DNA of 45,006 nucleotides from an uncultured Pseudomonadales bacterium (GTDB lineage: Bacteria; Pseudomonadota; Gammaproteobacteria; Pseudomonadales; Cellvibrionaceae), in contig CANLTI010000042.1 of assembly GCA_947494095.1 (NCBI GenBank), forward strand, positions 1-45,006, in the 5' to 3' direction. Below are positions 27,852 to 37,900 of this stretch, in pieces. The notes under the pieces were generated by a model. It worked only from the letters and a program-made list of their open reading frames with translations, had not been told where the DNA came from and did not search any database. The translations under genes and the position numbers were made by a program. Position 1 is the first letter of the stretch; each line of letters opens with the position of its first letter.

Positions 27852-27883
27852 ATCCAGTGTTTAACTCAGCACTGGATTTTTTT
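27852..27883 (+). terminator. Terminator after panD
   Basis: ATCCAGTG (27852-27859) and CACTGGAT (27870-27877) form an 8-bp stem with a 10-base loop, followed by seven T. A Rho-independent terminator. Confidence 0.85.
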
Positions 27884-28049
27884 GTCTGTCTATTGTTGCT
27901 GTACTCCTCTCGTGAGTACAGTCAATGTTGTTAATACCGTCAATGGTGTTAATACCATCAACGGTGAGTCCCGCCAGTTTTTATTGACCAGAGTAGGGCA
28001 CCACCCTCGGTATTTATTTAAGGTGCGCGGCTTTTTTAACGGCGGCTCT

Positions 28050-28721
28050 TTATGAGTTTGCTGCAAATAGCATTGTAAAGTTAACGGCGCAATGCATTAA
28101 AAAAGCAGGCCAAAAGCTACGAGATCGATAGCAAATATAGCCCCATATTAAACCCGAAAATATACAGGATAAAGTTTCAATATCTGGCTTACCTAAATGG
28201 AGTAGGGTAAATGGAATCATTTGCAATAAAATCGCCCCTTCTTTAAAGCTTTTTCTTAAACCTGCTAATAAAAAACCCCTAAAAAAATATTCCCACCCTA
28301 ATAGGTAAATTAACATGGTACTTATATGTCTTAACCAATCGACATGAGTGGTTTGATAATACTCATTGAGTGCCTGGCCTTTTGCGCCGATCAGAATGAT
28401 AGGAATTGCGGCAGTCAAATAAAGAAGGCTTGCGGGTAACCAAAAGCGCCAATGACCAATGCCTAGTGCAAGCGCATCTAACTTATGGTGGCCTAGTATA
28501 ATAAGCAATAAACAAGGCGCCACGCCATACATTAAAAGTGATTCATAATGCGCTTGGGCCCATATGCCGCTTAATATTTGAATGTTAGGCGATTTGGCGA
28601 TAATCATGAGGGTTGTTGCCACAATAATAATGCCAATTGCACGACTATAGTTTTGGCAAAAAACAATGCCAGCTTGCAGCTCTTGTTTAAATTTTATGGG
28701 CTGGATTGAATGGGGTTGCAT
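28050..28721 (-). CDS. CPBP-family intramembrane protease
   Basis: Inner-membrane protein of about 223 residues with six or more hydrophobic segments, of the CPBP (Rce1/Abi) family of intramembrane glutamic proteases. Motif 1 reads GWEYFFRGFLLAGL (family EExxxR, here WExxxR with the second glutamate kept). Motif 2 is TLLHLGKPDIE with the histidine, and motif 3 is LMHCAVNF with HxxxN. Members cleave CAAX-like or bacteriocin substrates. I chose MQPHSIQP at 28721; the frame extends 25 residues further to 28796 with a hydrophilic leader. No bacteriocin gene is nearby, so its substrate is unknown. Convergent with panD. Confidence 0.78.
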   Translation of the reverse strand: MQPHSIQPIKFKQELQAGIVFCQNYSRAIGIIIVATTLMIIAKSPNIQILSGIWAQAHYESLLMYGVAPCLLLIILGHHKLDALALGIGHWRFWLPASLLYLTAAIPIILIGAKGQALNEYYQTTHVDWLRHISTMLIYLLGWEYFFRGFLLAGLRKSFKEGAILLQMIPFTLLHLGKPDIETLSCIFSGLIWGYICYRSRSFWPAFLMHCAVNFTMLFAANS

Positions 28722-29045
28722 AATAACTTCTTTGGCGTGAGTACTGAGCAAATAGGGCGGCCTAGTGGGCAGCGACTTTAGATGGTTAGTATGCAAAAAT
28801 ATTTTAATGCTCGATATGGGTAAAACTACGTATATCCTCAGGTCTAGCGCTTACATATGAGATACGAATGTTCAATGTATGGGCGAGCCCCGTGACACTA
28901 TCTTGAAAAACGCCGCTAGGCGTAAGTCTTTATGTGATTGATCCAGGTCAGTAACTCGGTATTAGCCTAGCGCTCGCTGACCAATATAGCCGCTATTTAT
29001 GCCGCTTAATGGTTTATTTTGGCTTGTTGGATTTGCTCATAATTA

Positions 29046-29105
29046 TTCGTTCGTTCGTTCGTTCGTTCGTTCGTTCGTTCGTTCGGCTGGGCTGGGCTGG
29101 GCTGG
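29046..29105. repeat. Microsatellites (TTCG)10 and (GCTGG)4
   Basis: Ten exact TTCG units (29046-29085) run into four GCTGG units (29086-29105). Short frames are open on both strands across the tract but look like artefacts of the repeat. The rest of the 28797-29373 interval holds no clear gene apart from the hairpin repeat at 29114. Confidence 0.95.
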
Positions 29106-29113
29106 GTCGGGGC

Positions 29114-29213
29114 GCCACCCGCGCCACCCATTCAAGGCACGCGGCAAGTACTTCCCTGTAGGCTCTAGTCGGCATCCTGCCTTCTAAGGCCTTGAATAGA
29201 TGACGCGGGCGGC
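29114..29213. repeat. Hairpin repeat with 25-bp arms
   Basis: The arms at 29114-29138 (with CCATTCAAGGC) and 29189-29213 (GCCTTGAATAG) are inverted copies matching at about 20 of 25 positions, separated by 50 bases. It looks like a REP/MITE-type intergenic repeat that folds into a long hairpin. The two reading frames across it (one per strand) are probably not genes. Confidence 0.6.
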
Positions 29214-29373
29214 TTTTGGCTGGTAGAGTAAGTGCATGTCCTCGTGATTTAAAAGAAGGGAAATAAATAGCTTTTTTTACTGCGGCCACTTATTTTAGCC
29301 AGCAATTTTTCTGCCTATTAATGAGGTGCCAGGCTAGTAATAAATATATTATAGAGTTGCTAGAGGTTAAAAA

Positions 29374-29652
29374 ATGAAAAGCCTGGTATATTTTGAATAC
29401 AATATATTGAACTCTATGGTGCGGGGTGGTGAGAATAAAGTAGCTGAAGATATTAAACGTAAAAATATGTTGCCAGTATATGCAGACGAAAATCTAGACG
29501 AAATATCTACCTCTGTTAACCGCAAAGAACAATTTTTGGATCTTTATGAAAGATTAGGCGCTTGCCATTTACACTTTCCTGTTTATTCTTGTTTTACAGC
29601 AACTGAGCGGTGTTTGCTCAATGACATTCGCCTGTTATTGCCTAAAGGGTGA
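29374..29652 (+). CDS. Small PIN-like protein or fragment
   Basis: Unknown protein of 92 residues without signal or membrane segment. LVYFEYNILNSMVRG near the start and PVYADENLDEI further on resemble the first strand (YxDxNxL) and following helix region of PIN-like nuclease proteins that run to several hundred residues. Here the acidic position of the first strand reads YFEYN and the rest of a PIN fold is missing, so it may be a truncated relic. The AT content and the surrounding repeats mark an accessory stretch. AGAGGTTAAAAA precedes the ATG, so it could be expressed. The assignment is tentative. Confidence 0.4.
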   Translation: MKSLVYFEYNILNSMVRGGENKVAEDIKRKNMLPVYADENLDEISTSVNRKEQFLDLYERLGACHLHFPVYSCFTATERCLLNDIRLLLPKG

Positions 29653-29829
29653 TGGAAAATACTGCGGGCTATGCTCTTTTGGGGAGCTTGATTTGGGTGT
29701 GCAATCATAGTATCGATTTTTATGATATTATTTAAAATTTTTATCGATGAAAAATGTAATTTATAGCTAATTGCTTAGGTTTTTGCAGGTGGCACCTTAA
29801 TTGGGATTGTTTCATTACTGGAGTTGTAT

Positions 29830-31300
29830 ATGTGGAAGGCAAAATCATTCGTTTTTTTACTTTTTACTTTTTACTTTTTACTTTTTACTTTTTAGTTTTT
29901 TACTTTTGGGTTGTGGCAGTAGCGGTGGTGGTTCGCAAAACGAAGACACCGCTTCGGCTTCGCCAATATCGAGTTCGCAAGGCAGTAGCGCTTCTGGCGC
30001 AACTGTATCGAGCTCAAAGAGCAGTAGCTTATCTAGCGTAGGAGTGTCTAGTTCAGCAATGCCTAGCCCGCAAAGCAGCCTGTCCTCTAGCTCGGAGGCT
30101 GCCATTCAAAAGAGTTTGACCCTTGGCTATGATGTTGATCGCTGTGGTAATACTCTTGCTACGGAGGCATCCATTGTTCGAATATTTGAAAATGGGGATA
30201 GGGAGCCTCTTACCATAGGTGACCATTTAAGCCCTACCCCATACACGGCTTCGCCGTCGCCGTCACATTTATTATTTGAGCGCGTATACGATGAAGAGAC
30301 GGATGCGCGCTTGATTTATAATGCGCCCTACGTGGATTATGCATTTGTTGGGGCTAGTAGTGGCTTTAGTTCGCAATGTGAGTGCAGGAAGGTAGACATC
30401 GAAGTCACAAGAGATATTTTTGCGGATGGCGCTTTTGGTTCGGATCTTTATGTTGGTGGTATCTTCCATCCTATTGTTGCACCCAACTCAGACGGTAATG
30501 TAGTTTTTGAAGAGATCACGGTTTGCCCTGAAGAAGAAGATATAAGCTACGTTGTTAACGGTGAGATGTCCGCTAAATTAGAGTTTAATGACGCTGGTAA
30601 CCCATTTTTACTTACGCCTATAGAGCCCGCTGGTTTGATAACGCTATCGAGCAATATTGAGGGTAGTGCCTCGCTATATATATCTGTGCCAGATTTGCGT
30701 GTGCCGGTAGGGCGCGCTCTGGCTACGGCTTATCGGTACTCGCCGCCAATCTACGACGACCCCTCTTTGAATAATAACAACCTACTTTACCCCATTATTG
30801 AAAATAGCAGCTCAGCGGATATTCAGTTTCGAGTGACTGAGTACGACAACGAAGCGACTTCACCAGTGACGGTATCTTTTAATAATCCGGAGCTTAGTTT
30901 GACGGGTGATACTTCCCCGATCGGTTTTCGACTCATACCTGTTGACCCTCAAAATATGCCCGCAGCAATTGATCTACAAATACCTATTGTGCAGCCGATC
31001 GCAATACGCGTAGAGCAAGATGCTATTTATTTTGATGGCCTAGAGGCGGGTGCTTTTGATTATATTCTTTTGAATGCTAGATCAGAAGGTCGCCGTTTGC
31101 GTGTATATTTTGATGCGCAGATCAACGCAATCCCACTGTCTGCTCTGGCTGGGCATGTGGATATTAATGCGCTTGATGCGCTTAGTATCTATTTTTACGA
31201 CTATAGCAATGCCGATAATTTTGCCGAGGCTATGGGCTCTCACTTTCATTTAGATGAAAAATTTGATCTTTTTCTAATTGGTAATAGCGTTTTCAGATAA
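29830..31300 (+). CDS. Phase-variable serine-rich lipoprotein, now out of frame
   Basis: Secreted lipoprotein of about 490 residues. The best start is the ATG at 29830 with GGAG six bases upstream, coding MWKAKSFVFLLFTFYFLLF. In the present sequence this frame meets a TAG at 29893 because five ACTTTTT units (29859-29893) put the body in another frame. The body frame (open from a TTG at 29801 without a ribosome-binding site) runs SFLLLGCGSSGGG, a lipobox with the acylated cysteine, then a serine-rich linker of about 65 residues and a beta-rich domain of about 400 residues that I do not recognise. Losing one heptamer joins the ATG to the lipobox exactly. It is therefore a phase-variable gene caught off, or a slippage mutant. 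Confidence 0.7.
29859..29893 (+). repeat. Heptanucleotide tract (ACTTTTT)5
   Basis: Five exact units in the signal-peptide region of the lipoprotein gene, preceded by seven T and followed by a diverged unit AGTTTTTT. Seven is not a multiple of three, so each unit gained or lost shifts the frame. Confidence 0.95.
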
Positions 31301-31341
31301 TTGGCGCGGCCATTATTGCTCATACAAATATTAACACAGAA

Positions 31342-31566
31342 GCACAAAGTCGAGGAGTCAGCTATCGAGCGCTTATATAGCGACCGCCCCAGCATGGATG
31401 CGTGGGGGTAGACTTTGCTCCTGTATAAGGATGTGTAAAATTAGACTTAGACTTTGCAGGAGCGCAAAGTCGAGGAGCACAAGTTTGCAGACGGCTTGAG
31501 CGGCCCAGTCAATGATTCATTGGTGCCTCATTTTAAGGGCCTCTGAATGGTTACCTGAATAGTCAC
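31342..31566 (-). mobile_element. IS66-type MITE, copy 3, partial
   Basis: Read on the minus strand this matches copy 1: an end like GTGACTATTCA (at 31556-31566), AATGAATCATTGACTGGGCC, CAAGCCG, the inserted segment with GACTTTGCTCC, and CTATATAAGCGCTC. The other third (GGCGCTTAAATGCCC to the far end) is missing. GCACAAAGTCGAGGAG at about 31342 and a near copy at 31462 form an internal direct repeat. No target duplication is visible. Confidence 0.7.
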
Positions 31567-31848
31567 CATTATTTTTATAATCTAGAGAATACTTTAGGCG
31601 ATTTTTTTTGAGTTGAGCGCAAAGCATGGCCCACTCGCCAAAATTTACTAACATCTACCTCCAAAGCATACTGCAAAAATCAAACCCGCCCGCGCGGTCT
31701 TTCAATTTAGAGCCAAAACCGTAGCGGTATCGAGTTTTGATGACTGCGCCTCATGTGACTGTTGTTTCTTACAGCCGATACCAAAATAGCCGTGTAATAT
31801 GTGCGGATTCTTGGTATACAGGCTTTAATTTTTATCGTTACAAACATA

Positions 31849-31893
31849 GTTACAAATATCGCTACAAGCGCCTTTTGTAGCGATATTTGTAAC
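31849..31893. promoter_or_regulatory. 19-bp perfect palindrome upstream of sdaA
   Basis: GTTACAAATATCGCTACAA (31849-31867) and its exact reverse complement (31875-31893) flank a 7-base spacer, 49 bases before the sdaA start. A second GTTACAAA lies 11 bases further upstream. There is no T-run. It may be an operator or an mRNA leader hairpin. Confidence 0.6.
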
Positions 31894-31941
31894 GACATTT
31901 ACATAAGACATTTACATTAAGCATTGACGTGAGACATTGTT

Positions 31942-33324
31942 ATGGCGATTAGTTTATTTGATCTATTTAAGATTGGCATTGGTCCTTCTAGCTCCCACAC
32001 CGTTGGGCCTATGGTTGCGGCACATGCATTTGTCCATGCGCTAGAGAAAACAGGCCAGTTGAGTATGACCTCTAGGGTTGTGTGTCAGTTGTACGGCTCG
32101 TTAGGCGCAACCGGAAAAGGACACGCAACAGACAAGGCGGTATTAATGGGGCTAGAGGGGGCGCTGCCGGATACGATCGACCCTGATAGGGTCGAGCCTC
32201 GCGTTGACGCGATTACAACTCAAAACAGGCTTGCCTTGTTAAATAGGCATGAGATTGACTTTGTTGAAGTAACCGATCTTATTTTTCACCGTATCGAGCG
32301 GTTAGAGTTTCATGCTAATGGCATGGTACTTGAGGCGTATGATGACAAGCGGACACTCATTCTTAGTAAAACCTACTATTCAATTGGCGGCGGTTTTATT
32401 GTTGAAGAGAACGAATTTGGTGACGTTGAAACTGTCGAAGATGCAGCGCAGCTACCCTTTGACTTTCATAGCTGTGAAGAACTCTTGGCGCTGTGTAAGC
32501 AGCATAAGCTGACTATTGCCGAGCTAATGATGGAGAATGAAAAAACCTGGCGTACAGAAAGTGACACACGGCAAGGGATATTGGCCATCTGGAGCACTAT
32601 GAAAGCGTGCATTGATAAAGGTATACGCACCCACGGAATTTTGCCTGGTGGCTTAAACGTTAAGCGCCGTGCGGCAAACCTTTACCGCGACCTTAATGCA
32701 AAAACATCGATGGATATGATCACCCCTTCTTTGGGCGCCTTGGATTGGGTGAATTTATATGCCTTAGCGGTGAACGAAGAAAATGCCGGTGGCGGTCGTA
32801 TTGTGACTGCGCCAACCAATGGTGCGGCGGGTATTATTCCTGCTGTATTGCATTATTACTGGGATTTTTGTCCCCGCTCAAGCGAGGATGGTATTGTTGA
32901 ATTTATGCTAACCGCTGCTGCCGTAGGTTCATTATTTAAAGAAAATGCCTCTATTTCGGGGGCCGAAGTGGGGTGTCAGGGTGAGGTGGGCTCGGCCTGC
33001 GCTATGGCTGCTGCTGGGTTGGCTGCGGCGACGGGTGGTTCGCCAGAGCAAATCGAGAATGCGGCTGAAATTGGCATGGAGCATAATTTAGGGCTCACCT
33101 GCGACCCCATTGGCGGTTTGGTGCAAGTGCCGTGTATAGAGCGCAATGCGATGGGAGCGATGAAAGCGATTAACTCGGCATCGATGGCGTTAAGAGGTGA
33201 CGGTACGCATTATGTGCCGCTCGATAAAGTGATTAGAACTATGCGAGATACAGGCCGAGATATGAATGATAAATACAAAGAGACATCACGCGGTGGTTTA
33301 GCTGTGAATGTGATTGAGTGCTAA
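31942..33324 (+). CDS. sdaA: L-serine dehydratase, iron-sulfur type
   Basis: Cytoplasmic single-chain L-serine ammonia-lyase that converts serine to pyruvate and ammonia with a 4Fe-4S cluster; 460 residues (E. coli SdaA 454). [13 protein letters not shown] near residue 14 is the substrate loop of the beta domain. The alpha domain has [14 protein letters not shown], the cluster cysteines in [12 protein letters not shown] and [14 protein letters not shown], and [10 protein letters not shown]. The product of serine degradation feeds central metabolism. It is monocistronic, preceded by a perfect palindrome and followed by a convergent small gene. sdaA or sdaB cannot be distinguished by eye. Confidence 0.94.
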   Translation: MAISLFDLFKIGIGPSSSHTVGPMVAAHAFVHALEKTGQLSMTSRVVCQLYGSLGATGKGHATDKAVLMGLEGALPDTIDPDRVEPRVDAITTQNRLALLNRHEIDFVEVTDLIFHRIERLEFHANGMVLEAYDDKRTLILSKTYYSIGGGFIVEENEFGDVETVEDAAQLPFDFHSCEELLALCKQHKLTIAELMMENEKTWRTESDTRQGILAIWSTMKACIDKGIRTHGILPGGLNVKRRAANLYRDLNAKTSMDMITPSLGALDWVNLYALAVNEENAGGGRIVTAPTNGAAGIIPAVLHYYWDFCPRSSEDGIVEFMLTAAAVGSLFKENASISGAEVGCQGEVGSACAMAAAGLAAATGGSPEQIENAAEIGMEHNLGLTCDPIGGLVQVPCIERNAMGAMKAINSASMALRGDGTHYVPLDKVIRTMRDTGRDMNDKYKETSRGGLAVNVIEC

Positions 33325-33380
33325 TAAGGCTGGCTAACCCAGCCGCAGACTTGAATTGCTCAAATTGTGCCTGTCGTAGG

Positions 33381-33572
33381 CTATTGATTCATAAAATGAT
33401 TAATTATTTGAATGACAAAGCCCAAGGCCAGTAACGGAAAAATCCAGCGGCTGAGCTTACTGATGCTTTGGCGGTTTTCTTCGGTTTGGCTACGGCTTTG
33501 CCACTCAGCAATTTTGATCATAATAATAAGCCCTATAAATAGAGCGCCGAGTATGAGTAGTAAATTCCCCAT
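33381..33572 (-). CDS. Small two-helix membrane protein
   Basis: Unknown protein of 63 residues with two membrane segments: NLLLILGALFIGLIIMIKIA at residues 3-22 and WIFPLLALGFVIQIINHF near the C-terminus. They are separated by a charged loop (EWQSRSQTEENRQSISKLSR). I chose the ATG at 33572 because AGAGGAT lies just upstream; the frame runs on to 33620 without support. It has the shape of a small accessory membrane subunit, but nothing ties it to a partner. It is divergent from the RND adaptor gene, 189 bases away. Confidence 0.6.
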   Translation of the reverse strand: MGNLLLILGALFIGLIIMIKIAEWQSRSQTEENRQSISKLSRWIFPLLALGFVIQIINHFMNQ

Positions 33573-33760
33573 AATATCCTCTTGATGTATTTTTGTAGTG
33601 CAAAGAAAGAGCAAATGCAAAAAGTGTGGTTATTACAGCGCTAATTTGGCATCTATGCATGCTATTATTCGCGCGTCTTTTATTATGCCTCATTTGCTCT
33701 TGAAGTACGGCTAGAGGTTAAAAAATATTTTTGCTCGTTCACTAGTGCGCAGGAGTTGTT

Positions 33761-34888
33761 ATGGTTATTCGGTACGCGGTTACGATATTGGGTTTGTTGT
33801 TACTTATTGGTGTTTTAGCTGGCTTAAAAATTACGCAATTTCAGGCGATGGCTGAAGCGGGTAAAGCCATGAAGCCCCCGGCGGAGGTGGTGTCTAGCAC
33901 GGTCATCAAACGCGAGCAGTGGGAGCAAACATTGCGCTCTGTGGGCACGCTTGAGGCCGTGAGAGGCGTCACAATCACGGCGGAGTTTTCGGGGCGTATT
34001 GACCAAATATTATTTAACTCGGGTAGTCATGTTGAGCAGGGCGCTTTGTTGTTACAGCAAAATATTGATGCCGAAAAAGCCCAGTTGCGCGCAGCCGAAG
34101 CCAGTTTGGCGTTGGCAAAAGCGAACTTGGCGCGCTCGCAAGAGCTATTGACAAAACGTGTTGTCTCACAAGCGCAATACGACGCGGCTGATGCAGAATA
34201 TAAATTAGCGCAAGCGCAAGTCGAAAATATTCAAGTCACCATTGATAAAAAAAGCATTAAAGCGCCATTTGCCGGGCGCTTGGGTATTCGCAAAGTCAAT
34301 TTAGGGCAAGATATTCAAAAGGGCCAAGCGATTGTAACGCTGCAAACGGCTAACCCTATGTTGGTTAATTTTAGTTTTCCGCAGCAACAATTAGCTGATT
34401 TAGCATTAGGCTTGGAGGTGCGCGTAACAAGCGATGCGGTACCTGGCCATAGTTACAGCGGTAAAATCACTGCCATCAACCCCGAGGTGAATGCGCAATC
34501 GCGCAATGTTTTAGTGCAAGCGCAGCTTGATAACGATAACGATAAACTACTGCCTGGCATGTTTGCTGTGGCGTCTGTGGTGATGCCTGAGCAGCGCTCT
34601 GTTTTGAGTGTCCCGTTAACGGCAATACGCTACGCAACATTTGGCGACTCTATTTTTGTACTTGAGGGCAGCCAAGGTGACGACGGTGAAAAAACCTTAA
34701 CGGCCACCCAGCAATTTGTACAACTGGGCGAAGCGCGCGGCGACTTTGTGGAGCTATTAGAGGGTGCACAAGAGGGCAGTGTGGTAGCGACGGCGGGCTT
34801 GTTTAAGTTGCGCAACGGTGCGCCGGTTGCTGTGAATAATAAAGTTGTGCCAAATTTTGAGCACGACCCTGCACCCGCCAACCGCTAA
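33761..34888 (+). CDS. RND efflux periplasmic adaptor protein
   Basis: Membrane fusion protein of 375 residues, the periplasmic link between an RND pump and an outer-membrane channel. It starts with one membrane anchor (residues 4-24, YAVTILGLLLLIGVLAGL). The barrel-sandwich lipoyl halves read VGTLEAVRGVTITAEFSGRIDQI and KAPFAGRLGIRKVNLGQDIQKGQ. Between them is a helical hairpin rich in alanine (AQLRAAEASLALAKANLARSQELL). A beta-barrel and membrane-proximal domain follow. It belongs to the MexH/MdtA-like group. The permease start lies 17 bases downstream, so they are one operon. No outer-membrane channel gene or TetR regulator adjoins. Confidence 0.92.
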   Translation: MVIRYAVTILGLLLLIGVLAGLKITQFQAMAEAGKAMKPPAEVVSSTVIKREQWEQTLRSVGTLEAVRGVTITAEFSGRIDQILFNSGSHVEQGALLLQQNIDAEKAQLRAAEASLALAKANLARSQELLTKRVVSQAQYDAADAEYKLAQAQVENIQVTIDKKSIKAPFAGRLGIRKVNLGQDIQKGQAIVTLQTANPMLVNFSFPQQQLADLALGLEVRVTSDAVPGHSYSGKITAINPEVNAQSRNVLVQAQLDNDNDKLLPGMFAVASVVMPEQRSVLSVPLTAIRYATFGDSIFVLEGSQGDDGEKTLTATQQFVQLGEARGDFVELLEGAQEGSVVATAGLFKLRNGAPVAVNNKVVPNFEHDPAPANR

Positions 34889-34904
34889 CCCACGGAGTTA
34901 TAGT

Positions 34905-37900
34905 ATGAGTTTTACGGATATTTTTGTTCGCAAGCCGGTTTTGGCGATTGTGATTAACTTGGTTATTGTTATTGCCGGTCTACAGGCGATTAGCTCGTTG
35001 AGTATTCGGCAGTATCCACGTAATGATAATGCGGTGGTTACCGTTACCACCGCGTATGTCGGTGCGAGTGCAGAGTTGGTGCGTGGTTTTATTACAACAC
35101 CGCTTGAGCGGGCTATTTCGGGTGCCGATGGTATTGATTATATTCAATCCGAAAGCAAGCAGGGCGTATCGACCATTAAAGTACGCTTAGAGTTAAATTA
35201 CGACCCCATCAAAGCGTTGTCTGAGGTGACCTCTAAGGTTAATCAGGTGCGCGGTGATTTGCCACCCGAAGCCGAAATCCCTGTGATTAATGTAGAGTCG
35301 GCCGACTCTACCGTGGCAGCGGCTTATTTAAGTTTTTCGTCTGATATTCTTAAAGATAACCAAATTACAGACTTTTTAACCCGTGTAGTGCAGCCGCGTT
35401 TATCGGCGATTGAAGGTGTGCAGCGCGCAGACATTTTAGGGGCCCGTAACTATGCTATGCGCATTTGGTTAAAGCCCGACAGCATGGCATCGCTTAATAT
35501 TTCGCCATCAGAGGTTAACCAAGCGCTGGCGGCAAACAATTATTTGGCGGCGCTAGGCTCGACGAAAGGCAATTTTGTTCAAATTAATTTAGCGGCCAAC
35601 ACCGATTTAAAAACAGTCGAAGAGTTTGAACAGTTAGTTTTGCGCAATGAAGACGGAGCCATTGTGCGATTACGCGACATTGCGGATGTGGAATTGGGTT
35701 CTGATTTTTACGACTTAGAGGTGGCCTATTCCGGCCAGACAGCCATTTTTATGGGGATTTGGCCACTGCCTAATGCTAACTGGCTTGATGTTATCAGCCT
35801 GGTACGCGAAGAAATAGCCACCTTGCAAGCGAGCTTACCCAAAGGCTTAGAGGCCAGAGTAGCCTATGACTCGACGTTGTATATTGAAAGCTCTATTGTT
35901 GAAGTTATCAGCACGCTCATTGAGACACTGGTTATTGTGATACTGGTTATCTTTTTGTTTTTAGGCTCTTTGCGCTCGGTCATTATTCCAGTGATTGCTA
36001 TTCCGGTATCGTTAATTGGCGCGGTATTTTTAATGCAGTTGTTTGGCTTTAGCGTCAATTTGCTTACATTATTGGCCATTGTTTTATCGGTGGGTTTAGT
36101 GGTTGATGATGCCATTGTGGTGGTCGAGAACGTTGAGCGCCATATGAGTGAAGGCAAAGGCAAAATAGAGGCGGCCATGTTGGGCGCGCGCGAATTGGTG
36201 GGGCCAGTGGTAGCCATGACGGCAACGCTGGTGGCGGTGTATTTACCCATTGGTTTGCAAGGCGGCTTAACGGGGAGTTTATTTAAAGAGTTTGCCTTTA
36301 CCTTGGCCGGCGCTGTGACTATTTCGGGGGTGGTGGCTTTAACGTTATCGCCCATTATGTCTGCGAAGTTTTTACGTAAAAATGAAAGCGAGCAGGGCTT
36401 TGCGGGTTTTGTCAGCCGCACCTTTGATCGCATCAAGCACCGGTATAATCGTATGCTTGAAACTACATTAAATACGCGCCCTGCGGTGTATACGGTATGG
36501 CTTGTGATTAGTGTTTTGTGTATGCGGATGTTTGATTTATCGCCTAAAGAGCTAGCGCCCACAGAAGACCAAGGTATTATTTTTGGGATTGTACAAGGTG
36601 CGCCAGATTCAACGATCGACCAAGCAAGCTTGTATGCCAAAGAGGCAAACCGCGTTTTTAGTAGCTTCCCCGAAACCGACTTTACCTTTCAAATAGTGAA
36701 CCCTTCGGGCGGTTTTAGTGGCATGGCCTTAAAGGCGTGGGATGATCGCGAGCGCACGGTATTTCAGTTATTGCCCGAGGCGCAAGCAAAGCTGCACCAA
36801 AACCCGGGCTTGCGGGTGTTTCCGGTGACGCCCCCGGCATTGCCAGGCGGTGGCGACTTTCCGGTTGAATTTATTATTGCGTCGACCGCCGAGCCCGAAG
36901 AAATTTTAAAAATTGCCGAGCAATTGCAACAAAAAGCCATGACAAGCGGTATGTTTGCTTTCCCGCCCATTATTGATACAAAAATTGATCAGCCGCAAAC
37001 CCGCGTTAATATAGATCGCGATAAAGTTGCCGATTTGGGTTTAAATATGGCCCAAGTCGGGCGCGATGTTGCGGTAATGATGAGTGGCGCTTACGTTAAC
37101 CGCTTTAATATTGATGGGCGCAGCTACCGGGTGATTCCTCAAATTGAGCGCGCAGAGCGTTTAACGCCCGAGCAGCTTAATGATATTTATGTGACTGGCC
37201 CGAATGGCGATTTAGTGCCCTTGGGCACTATGGCCTCCCTAGAGCGCGAGACAGTGCCGCGATCACTTAACCGCTTTCAACAATTAAATGCGGTTAAGTT
37301 GAGCGGCGTAGCCATACAGCCTTTAGATAAGGCATTGGCCTACCTAGAAGAGGAGGCGGCTAACATTATGCCTGCCGGTTACATGGTTGATTATACCGGC
37401 GAGTCGCGGCAGCTGCGCCGCGAAGGCAATAAGTTTATACCAGCAATGTTATTGGCATTAGTGCTAATCTTTTTGGTGTTGGCTGCGCAGTTTAATAGCT
37501 TCCGTGACCCGTTTGTCATTTTGGCCGGCTCGGTGCCCTTAGCCTTTTTTGGCGCGCTTATTTTTACCTATTCAAAAATGCTCAGCCCCATGGTGCCATT
37601 TTGGACAGATGGCTTTACCACCACGTTGAATATTTATTCTCAGGTGGGCTTAGTGACGCTGATAGGTTTAGTGGCTAAAAACGGTATTTTGGTGGTGGAG
37701 TTTGCCAATAAAATGCAAGAGCATGGCTTAACCAAGCTAGCGGCTATTAAAGAGTCAGCCTCAACGCGCTTACGGCCTATTTTAATGACTACCATGGCGA
37801 CAGTGGCGGGGCACTTTCCGTTGGTGTTGGTTTCGGGGGCGGGCGCTGAGGCGCGTAACTCCATAGGCTTGGTTTTAGTGGGCGGTATGGCCATTGGGAC

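Noticed and set aside
29014..29289. Minus-strand frame of 91 codons with TNER repeats, and the plus-strand frame with FVRS repeats
   Set aside because: Both are translations of the TTCG microsatellite and the hairpin repeat; no homology or signals independent of the repeats.
35864..36640. Minus-strand open frame of 258 codons opposite the RND permease
   Set aside because: A codon-bias shadow of the permease gene, with serine/threonine/lysine-rich nonsense composition and no start signals.
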